A DNA stretch of 64,000 nucleotides from Roseomonas fluvialis (GTDB lineage Bacteria; Pseudomonadota; Alphaproteobacteria; Acetobacterales; Acetobacteraceae), in assembly GCF_022846615.1 (NCBI RefSeq), contig NZ_AP025637.1, positions 2,319,001-2,383,000 on the forward strand. The letters are read 5' to 3'. Made by a program: the position numbers and the translations under genes. Within the stretch, counting starts at the first letter, position 1; every line of letters starts with the position of its first letter. Under the pieces are notes generated by a model. The model made no database searches, had not been told where the DNA came from, and was given only the letters and a program-made list of their open reading frames with translations. Below, one piece after another: positions 33,412 through 41,193 of the stretch.

Positions 33412-34632
33412 CTAGCCAATCCCCTCCATCCCCGCCACCGCCAGGATGGTCGCGAGCGTCGTGCGCATGCCGCGCAGGCTCTCGGTCGGTTCCACGTCGA
33501 GCCATTCCTCGAGCGAATGCGCGCGTCCGCCGGTCCCGCCGGCGCCCACCGTCAGCGCGGGGATGCCGAGGCTCATGGGCACGTTGGAATCGGTGGAGGA
33601 GAATTCGAAGCGGGGCGCATAGCCCTCGGCCGCGACGGCGGCGGCGGCGAGGCCGCGGATCGGCGCGCCGGCGGGCGTCTCGCCGGCCGGGCGGTCGCCC
33701 ACGCGGGTGATCTCGGCGGCGATGGCGCCCGCGGCGGTGGAGCGCGCGGCGTTCTCGCCCGCCACCGCCTGATCGACGATGGCGAGGAAGGCGCTGTCGA
33801 GGCGCTCCAGCTCCGCGGCCGAGGCGGAGCGCAGATCCACTTCGATGGTCACCGCATTCGCGATCGCGTTGATCGAGGTACCGCCCGAGACCACGCTCAC
33901 GCAATGCGTGGTGGGCGGGTCCGTCGGCACCTTCACCGCAGCGAGGCCACGCGCCGCCTCGGCCATCGCATACATCGGATTCACCAGGCCAAAGGCGGCA
34001 TACGAATGCCCGCCCGGCCCGCGGAAGGTGACGCGGTAGCGCCGCGATCCCACGCCGCCCGAGACGATCCGATCCACCTGTGGGCTGTCCACGCTGAGGA
34101 ACGCGCGAATGCGCGGGCGGTGGCGCGATTGCGCAAACAGGTGTCGCACGCCGCGAAGGTCGCCGAGCCCTTCCTCGCCGACATCGCCCACGAAGAGCAG
34201 GTCGTGGCGCGTACGGATGCCGGCAGCGTCCAGCGCGCGAATGAAGGCGAGGTTCACCACCAGCGACCAGGTGTCGTCGGAGACACCAGGGGCGAATAGT
34301 TTCGTCCCCTCGCGCCGCACGCGCACATCGGTGCCGGCGGGGAAGACGGTGTCGAGATGCGCGGCCACCACCAGCACGTCGCCATTGCCGAAGCCGCGGC
34401 GGATGCCCATCACGTTGCCGATCTCGTCCTGCTCGACCTCCTCGAGGCCGTGCGATCGCAGCATATCGAGATACGCGGCGGCGCGCTGTTCCTCGGCGAA
34501 GGGTGGCGCCGGGATTTCGGTGAGCGTGATGAGGTCGGCCACGGTGCGGTCGTGCTCGGCGGCGAGCGTGGCGGCGGCGGCGGCGAAGCGGGCATCGGCG
34601 CGGATGGCGGCGATGGTCTGGTTGGCGTTCAT
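33412..34632 (-). CDS. M20-family metallopeptidase (peptidase-T/carboxypeptidase-like)
   Basis: 406 aa. Zinc-site motifs AAHLDTVFPAGTDV (about residues 90-103) and GDVGEEGLGD (catalytic Glu pair), a dimerisation domain with FRGPGGHSYAAFG, and a late metal-ligand His in GGRAHSLEEW. It would hydrolyse peptides or N-acyl amino acids in the cytoplasm. Last gene of a minus-strand operon, overlapping the deaminase stop by ATGA, where it could process peptides from the gamma-glutamyltransferase step. Confidence 0.92.
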   Translation of the reverse strand: MNANQTIAAIRADARFAAAAATLAAEHDRTVADLITLTEIPAPPFAEEQRAAAYLDMLRSHGLEEVEQDEIGNVMGIRRGFGNGDVLVVAAHLDTVFPAGTDVRVRREGTKLFAPGVSDDTWSLVVNLAFIRALDAAGIRTRHDLLFVGDVGEEGLGDLRGVRHLFAQSRHRPRIRAFLSVDSPQVDRIVSGGVGSRRYRVTFRGPGGHSYAAFGLVNPMYAMAEAARGLAAVKVPTDPPTTHCVSVVSGGTSINAIANAVTIEVDLRSASAAELERLDSAFLAIVDQAVAGENAARSTAAGAIAAEITRVGDRPAGETPAGAPIRGLAAAAVAAEGYAPRFEFSSTDSNVPMSLGIPALTVGAGGTGGRAHSLEEWLDVEPTESLRGMRTTLATILAVAGMEGIG

Positions 34633-35678
34633 GCGGGCGTATCCATGGCGGCGCGGAGGCGGTCGAACTCCGCGGTGAAGGTGGCGCGCAGGCCGGGCTT
34701 GTCGGCGTCAGCGATGAAGGCGCCGTCGATACCGTTCAGCATGAAGCCGCGCAGGTCGTCCAGGGTGAAACCGAAATCCTGCACCATCATGGACCAGCAG
34801 CGCTGCGGATCGACGCGATGCAGCGGCGGGTCGTCGGTGTTGGGGTGGATGCGCAGCCCGGCGGCGGGCATGTGGCGGATCGGGTGGTCGGCCGCCCAGC
34901 GATCCGGGGCCAGGGTGCGCAGATAGTAGGAATTGGTCGGCACCACGGTGAAGACGATGCCGCGATCAGCGCAGCGGCGCGCGAGCTCAGGATTGTCCAG
35001 CACGGTGTAGCCATGGTCGACGCGCTCGACACCGAGCAGGTCGATCGCCGTCTCGACGTTGCGCCAGTGGCAGCCGAATTCGCCGGCATGGGCCGTGAGG
35101 CGGAAGCCGGCGCGCTTCGCATCGCGATAGGCCTTCCAGAAGGCCTCGGGCGGACCATCATTCTCGCGGTAGTCGATGCCGAGGCCAATGATCCGCTCGC
35201 GCCGATGCGCGGTCATCCAGCCAACCATCTCGACCGCCTCCTCGGGCGTGGCTTCACGGTCGATGGAGGGGATCAGCAGGGCTGAGACGCCGTGATCGTG
35301 CTTCGCGTCGTCGAAGCCGGCGAGGATTGCGTCGGCGCCGGCCGCATAGCGGATGCCGCTGTCGCGCGCGGTGCCGGTCGGGTTCCAGAAGATCTCCGCA
35401 TGGCGCACTCCCTGTCCCGCGGCGTCGGCCAGGTATTCGTAGGTGATGCGATGCAGGTCCTCCGGCCCGCGCAGGATGCGCTGTTCCAGTGCGCGTAGGA
35501 TGTGCAGCACGCCCTTGGGCTTCGCGTCGCGCCGCGCCAGCTCGGCGACTTCGTCGGCGGTGTAGCCGGCGCCCTGGCGCGCCGCCATCTCGGCCAGGGT
35601 GTCCAGCCGGATGGCGCCGAGCAGGTGGACATGCAGCTCCACCTTCGGCAGCGCGCGGCAGAAGGCGGCCAGTTCCAT
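34629..35678 (-). CDS. Adenosine-deaminase-family amidohydrolase
   Basis: 349 aa. TIM-barrel motifs: KVELHVHLLGA (metal His-x-His), TAHAGEFG (catalytic Glu and zinc His), RVDHGYTV, and HPNTDDPP (the Asp pair). The canonical first motif reads HLDG; here Asp is replaced by Leu, so substrate binding may differ from true adenosine deaminase. Start ATG 35678 overlaps the gamma-glutamyltransferase stop (ATGA). Likely a purine or related nucleoside/base deaminase; the precise substrate is not readable. Confidence 0.9.
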   Translation of the reverse strand: MELAAFCRALPKVELHVHLLGAIRLDTLAEMAARQGAGYTADEVAELARRDAKPKGVLHILRALEQRILRGPEDLHRITYEYLADAAGQGVRHAEIFWNPTGTARDSGIRYAAGADAILAGFDDAKHDHGVSALLIPSIDREATPEEAVEMVGWMTAHRRERIIGLGIDYRENDGPPEAFWKAYRDAKRAGFRLTAHAGEFGCHWRNVETAIDLLGVERVDHGYTVLDNPELARRCADRGIVFTVVPTNSYYLRTLAPDRWAADHPIRHMPAAGLRIHPNTDDPPLHRVDPQRCWSMMVQDFGFTLDDLRGFMLNGIDGAFIADADKPGLRATFTAEFDRLRAAMDTPA

Positions 35679-37312
35679 CACGCGACCCCCGCGGGGTAGC
35701 CGTCGCGCTGCGGGTCGGCGGCGCCTTCCAGCATGCCGTCCCACATCGCGATGCCGTGCACGCCCGCGAAGGCGTAGGTGGTGGGCACGCGCTTCACGGC
35801 ATAGCCCTGCGCGGCGAGTGCGGCCTCCGTCGCGCGCGGGATGCGCAGGGAGATATCCAGCGTCGCGCTGGTCGCGCTGACGCGCGGCGCAAGCACCGCC
35901 TCCTGCAGGCCCATGCCGAAATCCAGCAGGTTCACCAGGACCTGCGCGAGTGCCACCCCGATCCACGCACCGCCCGGCGCGCCCAGCGTCGCGACGGGCG
36001 TGGCGCCCTCCATGACGATCAACGGCGACATCGAGGAATAACGGCGCTTGCCCGGCGCGATCGAGGTCGGCCGCCCCGGTCGCGGATCATACCAGTTCAT
36101 CGCCCCGTTCAGCATGAAGCCGAGCCCCGGCACCACCACGCCCGAGGGCACGCCGAGCGTATGCGTGATGCTCACCACCAGCCCGTCGGCATCGACGCAG
36201 GAGATGGTGGTGGTGCCCTTCGGCTCGGCGCCGACGCGCGTGAGGTCCGCACGTTCCCCCGCGCGGATGCGTGCCGCCGCCGCGGCGGTGTGCGTATTTC
36301 CCAGCAACAGGTCGAGCGGCACCGGCGCGAAATCCGGATCGCCCACATGGGTGTCCTTGTCGATGCCGGCGATCTTCATCGCCTCGGCCAGCACGGCGAC
36401 CATGGCGGCGCTGTTGTGGCCCATCGCCGGCAGGTCGAAGTGTTCCAGGATGCGCAGCACCTCGGCCACGAAGACGCCGCCGGCCGGGGGCGGCGGCAGC
36501 ACGAGCGTGCGGCCGTGGTAGTCCACGCGTAGGGGCGCGACACGGCGGGAGCGAACGGCGGCTAGGTCGGCCTCGGTGATCAGCCCGCCATGCGCGGCCA
36601 TATCGGCGGCGATGCGGCGTGCGATGTCGCCGGTGTAGAAAGCGTCCGCGCCTTCGCGCGCGATGATGCCGAGCGTCGCCGCCAGTTCGGGATTCACCAC
36701 GCGATCGCCCGGCCGCTTCGGGGTGCCGTCGGCGCGCAGGTACAGCCGCGCGCCATCCTCGGTGAGCTTCAGCTTCTCGGCGGTATTGACGCGGCCGTAG
36801 GCGGTCTCGTCCATCGCCATCATGGTGTGGACGTGCGGGCGCACCATCCAGCCGTCCCGCGCGCAGGCGATCGCACCATCGAACAGGCCGGACCATGGCA
36901 TCCGCCCATGCGCCGCATGGGCATCGGCCAGCGTGCGCAGGATGGAGGGCACGGTCACCGCGCTGCGCCCCATCTCGTTTACCGCGCCGCGCAGCACGAA
37001 GCCGTAACCGTCGGAGCATTCGCGCTCGAAAAGGTTGGACCACATCTCGGCATGCGCGCCGGCGGGACAGGGGGAAAGCCCGTCGAACACCACCTGCGTA
37101 CCGTTGCGCGGGTCATGCAGCGTGATCACGCCCAACCCGCCGATGCCGCACATCATCGGGTCCACCACGCCCTGCGTCAGCGCGCAGGCGACCATGGCGT
37201 CCATGGCGTTACCGCCTGCGGCGAGCACGGCGGCGCCGGCCTCCACCGCCTCGGGCTGCGGCGCCACGATCATGGCGCGCGGCGTGGGGATGCGGCGGGC
37301 GGGACGTGGCAT
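35678..37312 (-). CDS. Gamma-glutamyltransferase-family Ntn hydrolase
   Basis: 544 aa. The self-cleavage/nucleophile region KGTTTISCVDADG supplies the catalytic Thr of the small subunit; SIAPGKRRYSSMSP and GAPGGAWIG are further GGT hallmarks, with AVEAGAAVLAAGGNAMDA near the N-terminus. An upstream in-frame extension to 38005 is antisense to the MBL gene and is not coding. There is no signal peptide, so it is a cytoplasmic GGT-like enzyme cleaving gamma-glutamyl compounds or a related amide. 2 nt separate it from the MBL stop. Confidence 0.92.
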   Translation of the reverse strand: MPRPARRIPTPRAMIVAPQPEAVEAGAAVLAAGGNAMDAMVACALTQGVVDPMMCGIGGLGVITLHDPRNGTQVVFDGLSPCPAGAHAEMWSNLFERECSDGYGFVLRGAVNEMGRSAVTVPSILRTLADAHAAHGRMPWSGLFDGAIACARDGWMVRPHVHTMMAMDETAYGRVNTAEKLKLTEDGARLYLRADGTPKRPGDRVVNPELAATLGIIAREGADAFYTGDIARRIAADMAAHGGLITEADLAAVRSRRVAPLRVDYHGRTLVLPPPPAGGVFVAEVLRILEHFDLPAMGHNSAAMVAVLAEAMKIAGIDKDTHVGDPDFAPVPLDLLLGNTHTAAAAARIRAGERADLTRVGAEPKGTTTISCVDADGLVVSITHTLGVPSGVVVPGLGFMLNGAMNWYDPRPGRPTSIAPGKRRYSSMSPLIVMEGATPVATLGAPGGAWIGVALAQVLVNLLDFGMGLQEAVLAPRVSATSATLDISLRIPRATEAALAAQGYAVKRVPTTYAFAGVHGIAMWDGMLEGAADPQRDGYPAGVA

Positions 37313-37314
37313 GG

Positions 37315-38322
37315 CTACTTTCTCCCCCAGGCGATGACGCCATCGGCGCCAGGCATCCGTTCCACGCGACCCGCCGCTTCCAGCCGCCGCAGATGTGCCA
37401 GCGCCTCGCCCAGCCCGAAGCCGAGGTTGCGCTGGTCGAGCGGGCGGCGGAACAGAGCGGGCAGCAGCGCATGGGCGGTGGCGGGCGCGGCGCAGGCGTC
37501 CTCCAGCGCGGCCAACCGGTCCGCGTGGTGGGCGGCCAGCGCGTCCAGCCGCGCGTGCAGCGGCGTGAAGGGCAGCCCGTGCGAGGGCAGCACCAGTGTA
37601 TCCTCCGGCAGCGCGCGGAAGTGCTCCAGCGTGGCCAGGAAGGCGCCAAGCGGATCGGCCATCGGCTCGCCCGCATGCAGCCCGATATACGGCGAAATGC
37701 GCGGCAGCACCTGGTCGGCCGCGATCAGCACGCGCGCTTCGGCACAGAACAGGCAGGCCATGTCCGGCGCATGGCCCTGGCCGGTCAGCACGCGCCAGTC
37801 TCTCCCGCCGATCGTCAGCACATCGCCGTCGGCGATCGCGGCGAAGGCCCGCGGCAGGGGCGACACCGCGCGCACGTACAGCGCGCCGCGCCCGCGCAGG
37901 AAGGCGCAGTATTCCTCCGGTGCGCCGGCGATCCGCGCGAATTCCGCCTGGTGGTCGATCATCTCCGGCCCCGTGTCGAACCACAGGGAGCGTGCCTGAA
38001 GCCATTCTATGCGCGTCATCATCGGCGTGAGGCCGTGCTCCGCCGACAGCCAGCCCATCAGCCCGGCATGGTCGGGATGGAAATGCGTCACCAGCAGGCT
38101 GGTCAGCGGACGATTGCCGAAGGCCTCGCCATGCAGCGCGGTGCGCCAGTGGCCGCGCGTCTCGTCATTGGCGATGGCGGCATCGATGGCGAACCACCCG
38201 GGCCCGTCCTCCAGCAGCCACACATTCACGTCATGCGGCGGGAAGGGTAGGGGGAAGCGCATCCAGCGCAGGCCGGGGAGGATTTCGCGGGCCTGGCCGG
38301 GCAGAGGGGGGGCGATGTCCAT
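37315..38322 (-). CDS. MBL-fold metallo-hydrolase
   Basis: 335 aa. Metal-binding THFHPDHAG (HxHxDH, residues about 80-87), GQGHAPDMACLF (third ligand), ADQVLPRISPYIG and LPSHGLPF (last ligands). The C-terminal helical extension (HLRRLEAAGRVERM) is a winged-helix-like part seen in LACTB2-type hydrolases. First gene of the MBL-GGT-deaminase-M20 operon; divergent from the amidohydrolase operon, with 123 bp between starts. Confidence 0.9.
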   Translation of the reverse strand: MDIAPPLPGQAREILPGLRWMRFPLPFPPHDVNVWLLEDGPGWFAIDAAIANDETRGHWRTALHGEAFGNRPLTSLLVTHFHPDHAGLMGWLSAEHGLTPMMTRIEWLQARSLWFDTGPEMIDHQAEFARIAGAPEEYCAFLRGRGALYVRAVSPLPRAFAAIADGDVLTIGGRDWRVLTGQGHAPDMACLFCAEARVLIAADQVLPRISPYIGLHAGEPMADPLGAFLATLEHFRALPEDTLVLPSHGLPFTPLHARLDALAAHHADRLAALEDACAAPATAHALLPALFRRPLDQRNLGFGLGEALAHLRRLEAAGRVERMPGADGVIAWGRK

Positions 38323-38436
38323 GCGGCGGCAGCGTGGCGCGCCGCGGCGGGGGGCTCAACCCCGCCGCGCACATGGCTGCCATTGCCGGCGGCGGCGAAC
38401 CGGCCGAACCTGTGCGTGACGCCACGAACGGGGCGC

Positions 38437-38442
38437 GGAGGA
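38437..38442 (+). promoter_or_regulatory. Strong ribosome binding site fixing a GTG start
   Basis: GGAGGA lies 3 nt before GTG 38446, with no competing ATG close by. It supports this start over the longer in-frame opening at 38383. Confidence 0.75.
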
Positions 38443-38445
38443 AAC

Positions 38446-39507
38446 GTGACCAACGCCGCCATCGATTGCGACCTGCATCCGGCCGTGCCGGGTGTGGCGA
38501 CGCTGCTGCCCTACATGGACGATTACTGGCGCCATACGCTGGTGGAGCGCGGGATCGAATCCCTCGAAAGCGCCTCCTACCCGCCGAATGCCCCGACCAC
38601 CGTGCGGGCCGACTGGCGCGGGCCGAAGGGGCAGGCGCCCGCCACCGTGTCCGCCCTGCAATCCCAGGCGATGGACCGTTGGGGCGCGCGGATCGGCATC
38701 CTGAACCCGCTGTTCCCGGTGCAACTGCCGTTTTCGCGCGACATGTCGGCGGCCATGGCGCGCGCGCTGAACGACTGGATCCGCGCCGAATGGCTGGACC
38801 GCGACCCGCGCCTGCGCGCCTCCATCGTGCTGCCCAACGCGGTCGATGACGCGGTGGCCGAGATCGAGCGCCTCGCCCCCGACCACCGCTTCGTGCAGGG
38901 CCTGGTGCTCTGCATGGGGGAAATCCCGCTCGGCCGGCGCGAATGGTGGCCGGTCCATGCGGCGCTGGAGCGCCACGGTCTGCCGCTCGGCATCCATGCC
39001 GGCAGCGCCTGGCGGCATCCACCGACCTCGGTCGGCTGGCCGTCCTGGCATGTCGAGGAATACACCTCGAACGTCTATGGCTTCCAGGCGAGCCTCGCCT
39101 CGCTGCTGACCGAGGGCGTGTTCGGCAAGCATCCGGGCCTCAAGGTCGTGCTGATCGAATCCGGCGTGTCCTGGCTGCCGGGCTTCCTGTGGCGGCTGAC
39201 CAAGGCTTGGAAGGGCGTGCGCTTCGAGATCCCGTGGGTGGACCGCCCGCCGGCCGAGATCGTGCGCGACCAGGTGCGCCTGACCATCCGCCCCTTCGAC
39301 GCGCCGGAGGATGGCGAGACCATCGAACGCGTCCTGGATCACCTGCGTTCCGACGAGATGCTGCTCTGGGCGACCGACTGGCCGCATGCGCATTTCGAGG
39401 GCGACGCCATCCTGCCGCCTGGCCTGCCGGCGGGGCTGCTGCCGAAGATCATGGTGGAGAACCCGCTGGCGACCTATGCTCGCCTCAGGGAAGGAGCCAG
39501 CGCATGA
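38446..39507 (+). CDS. Amidohydrolase-family protein (ACMSD-like TIM barrel), copy 1
   Basis: 353 aa. Opens IDCDLHPAVPG, where the usual metal HxH is replaced by DLHP, then has GIHAGSAWRHPPTSVGWPSWH in the centre, ESGVSWLPGFLWRL, and the C-terminal WATDWPHAHFEGD carrying the catalytic Asp. These fit the amidohydrolase-2/decarboxylase family. It overlaps the second copy (ATGA), and both share the whole motif series, so they arose by duplication. A Rieske protein follows in the same operon; the substrate may be aromatic or cyclic (inference). Confidence 0.9.
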   Translation: MTNAAIDCDLHPAVPGVATLLPYMDDYWRHTLVERGIESLESASYPPNAPTTVRADWRGPKGQAPATVSALQSQAMDRWGARIGILNPLFPVQLPFSRDMSAAMARALNDWIRAEWLDRDPRLRASIVLPNAVDDAVAEIERLAPDHRFVQGLVLCMGEIPLGRREWWPVHAALERHGLPLGIHAGSAWRHPPTSVGWPSWHVEEYTSNVYGFQASLASLLTEGVFGKHPGLKVVLIESGVSWLPGFLWRLTKAWKGVRFEIPWVDRPPAEIVRDQVRLTIRPFDAPEDGETIERVLDHLRSDEMLLWATDWPHAHFEGDAILPPGLPAGLLPKIMVENPLATYARLREGASA

Positions 39508-40610
39508 ACCTCGTTCGCCCGATTGCCGCGCCCGGTCGCCCGGCGGCCGCCACGCTTGGCCTGATCGACTGCGACATCCATCCGCGGGTGCGCGACTTGT
39601 CGGAGTTCCGGCCCTTCCTGAGCGATGCCGCGTGGCATCGGCTCGCGACCTACGGCATCCATCAGCGTCACGGCTTCGCCAAGGGCTACCCCTTCCCGAA
39701 GGCGGCGCCGCTGGCCTGCCGGCGGGATGCCTGGCCGCCGGGCGGCGGGCCACCGGCCTCGGACCTGCCGTTCCTGCAGCAACAAATGCTCGACCAGCAC
39801 GGCATCGATGTGGGCGTGCTGAACCCGCTGCAGCCCTCGGGGCAGGGCGACGCGAATGACGGGCTGTCGGTCGCGATGGCGCGCGCGGTGAACGAATGGC
39901 AGGTGGAGCACTGGTTGCGGCATGAACCGCATCTGCGCGGCTCCATCGTGGTCCCCTACGAGGACGGCGCGGCATCCGCGGCCGAGATCCGCCACTGGGC
40001 CGGCGACAACCGCTTCTGCCAGGTGCTGATGATGAGCCGAACCAGCGAACCGCTGGGGCGAGCGCGCTACTGGCCGATCTGGCAGGCGGCGGCGGAATGC
40101 GGCCTGCCGGTCGGCATCCACGCCTTCGGCTATTCGGGCCATGCCATGACCAATGGCGGCTGGCCGTCCTTCTATGTCGAGGAGGTGCAGGAACACGCGA
40201 CCAGCGCGCAGGCGCAGGTGGCCTCCATGGTGGTCGAGGGGATCTTCGACCGCTTCCCCGGCCTGCGCGTGCTGATGATCGAATGCGGCTTCGCCTGGAT
40301 GCCATCGCTCGCCTGGCGGCTCGATGGCGCCTGGAAGCGGCTGCGCGACGAGGTGCCGCACCTCAAGCGCGCGCCCAGCGAAATCATGCGCGAACACGTC
40401 TACGTCTCGACCCAGCCGATCGAGGAACCGGAGCGGCCCGAGCACCTGCTCGACACCATGGGCTGGATCGGCTGGGACCGGATCCTCTACGCCTCCGATT
40501 ACCCGCACTGGGACTTCGACGATCCGCGCCTGGCGATCCCGTCCTTCATCCCCGAAGCGAAGCGCGCCGCGATCTATGGCGGCAATGCGCGGGCGCTGTA
40601 CAGCCTTTGA
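39504..40610 (+). CDS. Amidohydrolase-family protein (ACMSD-like TIM barrel), copy 2
   Basis: 368 aa. Parallel to copy 1: LIDCDIHPRVRD, QQMLDQHGIDVGVLNPL, GIHAFGYSGHAMTNGGWPSFY, ECGFAWMPSLAWRL, ASDYPHWDFDDP. An N-terminal extension of about 25 residues precedes the barrel. Adjacent paralogues in one operon may form hetero-oligomers or act on successive intermediates. The last base of its stop is the first base of the Rieske start (TGATG). Confidence 0.9.
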   Translation: MNLVRPIAAPGRPAAATLGLIDCDIHPRVRDLSEFRPFLSDAAWHRLATYGIHQRHGFAKGYPFPKAAPLACRRDAWPPGGGPPASDLPFLQQQMLDQHGIDVGVLNPLQPSGQGDANDGLSVAMARAVNEWQVEHWLRHEPHLRGSIVVPYEDGAASAAEIRHWAGDNRFCQVLMMSRTSEPLGRARYWPIWQAAAECGLPVGIHAFGYSGHAMTNGGWPSFYVEEVQEHATSAQAQVASMVVEGIFDRFPGLRVLMIECGFAWMPSLAWRLDGAWKRLRDEVPHLKRAPSEIMREHVYVSTQPIEEPERPEHLLDTMGWIGWDRILYASDYPHWDFDDPRLAIPSFIPEAKRAAIYGGNARALYSL

Positions 40611-41023
40611 TGGCGCGGCACGTGGTGGCGCCGGTGGCGGAGATCCCACCCGGCGGACGCAAGGTGGTGGACGCGGCGGGAAAGCGCATCGTGGTGTTCA
40701 ACCTCGATGGCGACTTCTTCGCCCTGCTGGACCGCTGCCCGCACCAGGGCGGGCCGCTGTCGGGCGGGCTGCAATGCGGGCTGACACAGTCCGACGCGCC
40801 GGGCACCTACCGCTTCTCCCGCGCCGGGGAGTTCCTGCGCTGCCCCTGGCACCAGTGGGAATTCGACATCCGCACGGGGAAATCGTGGTTCGACCCGAGG
40901 CGGGTGAAGGTGCGGCCGTTCCCGGCGCATGTGGAGCCTGGCGCCGCGCTGGTCGAAGGGCCCTACACGGCCGAGACCTTCCCGGTGCGCGTCGAGGACA
41001 GCTACGTGGTGGTCGAGGCCTAG
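40610..41023 (+). CDS. Rieske [2Fe-2S] protein
   Basis: 137 aa. Cluster ligands in CPHQGGPLSG and CPWHQWEFDIRTG (C-x-H...C-x2-H) are intact, with a long insert (QCGLTQSDAPG and more) between them. No transmembrane segment, so a soluble ferredoxin of the oxygenase-accessory type. The conserved linkage with two amidohydrolases suggests electron supply to an oxygenase acting in the same pathway, but no oxygenase is in the window. Confidence 0.92.
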   Translation: MARHVVAPVAEIPPGGRKVVDAAGKRIVVFNLDGDFFALLDRCPHQGGPLSGGLQCGLTQSDAPGTYRFSRAGEFLRCPWHQWEFDIRTGKSWFDPRRVKVRPFPAHVEPGAALVEGPYTAETFPVRVEDSYVVVEA

Positions 41024-41193
41024 GCCCCGCCGCCGAGGCGTGAACCGCTTCACCGACGCGCCACCTTGCGCTGCCGCAAGGTGATCCCCGCCACGGCAAC
41101 GCCATTCTCGCGCGCCATGCTGGCTTCTACAGTCGATGGCGACGCGGGACTCGACCGCGCCGCCGCAGCCTTCCGCCCGGAGCCGACGACACC

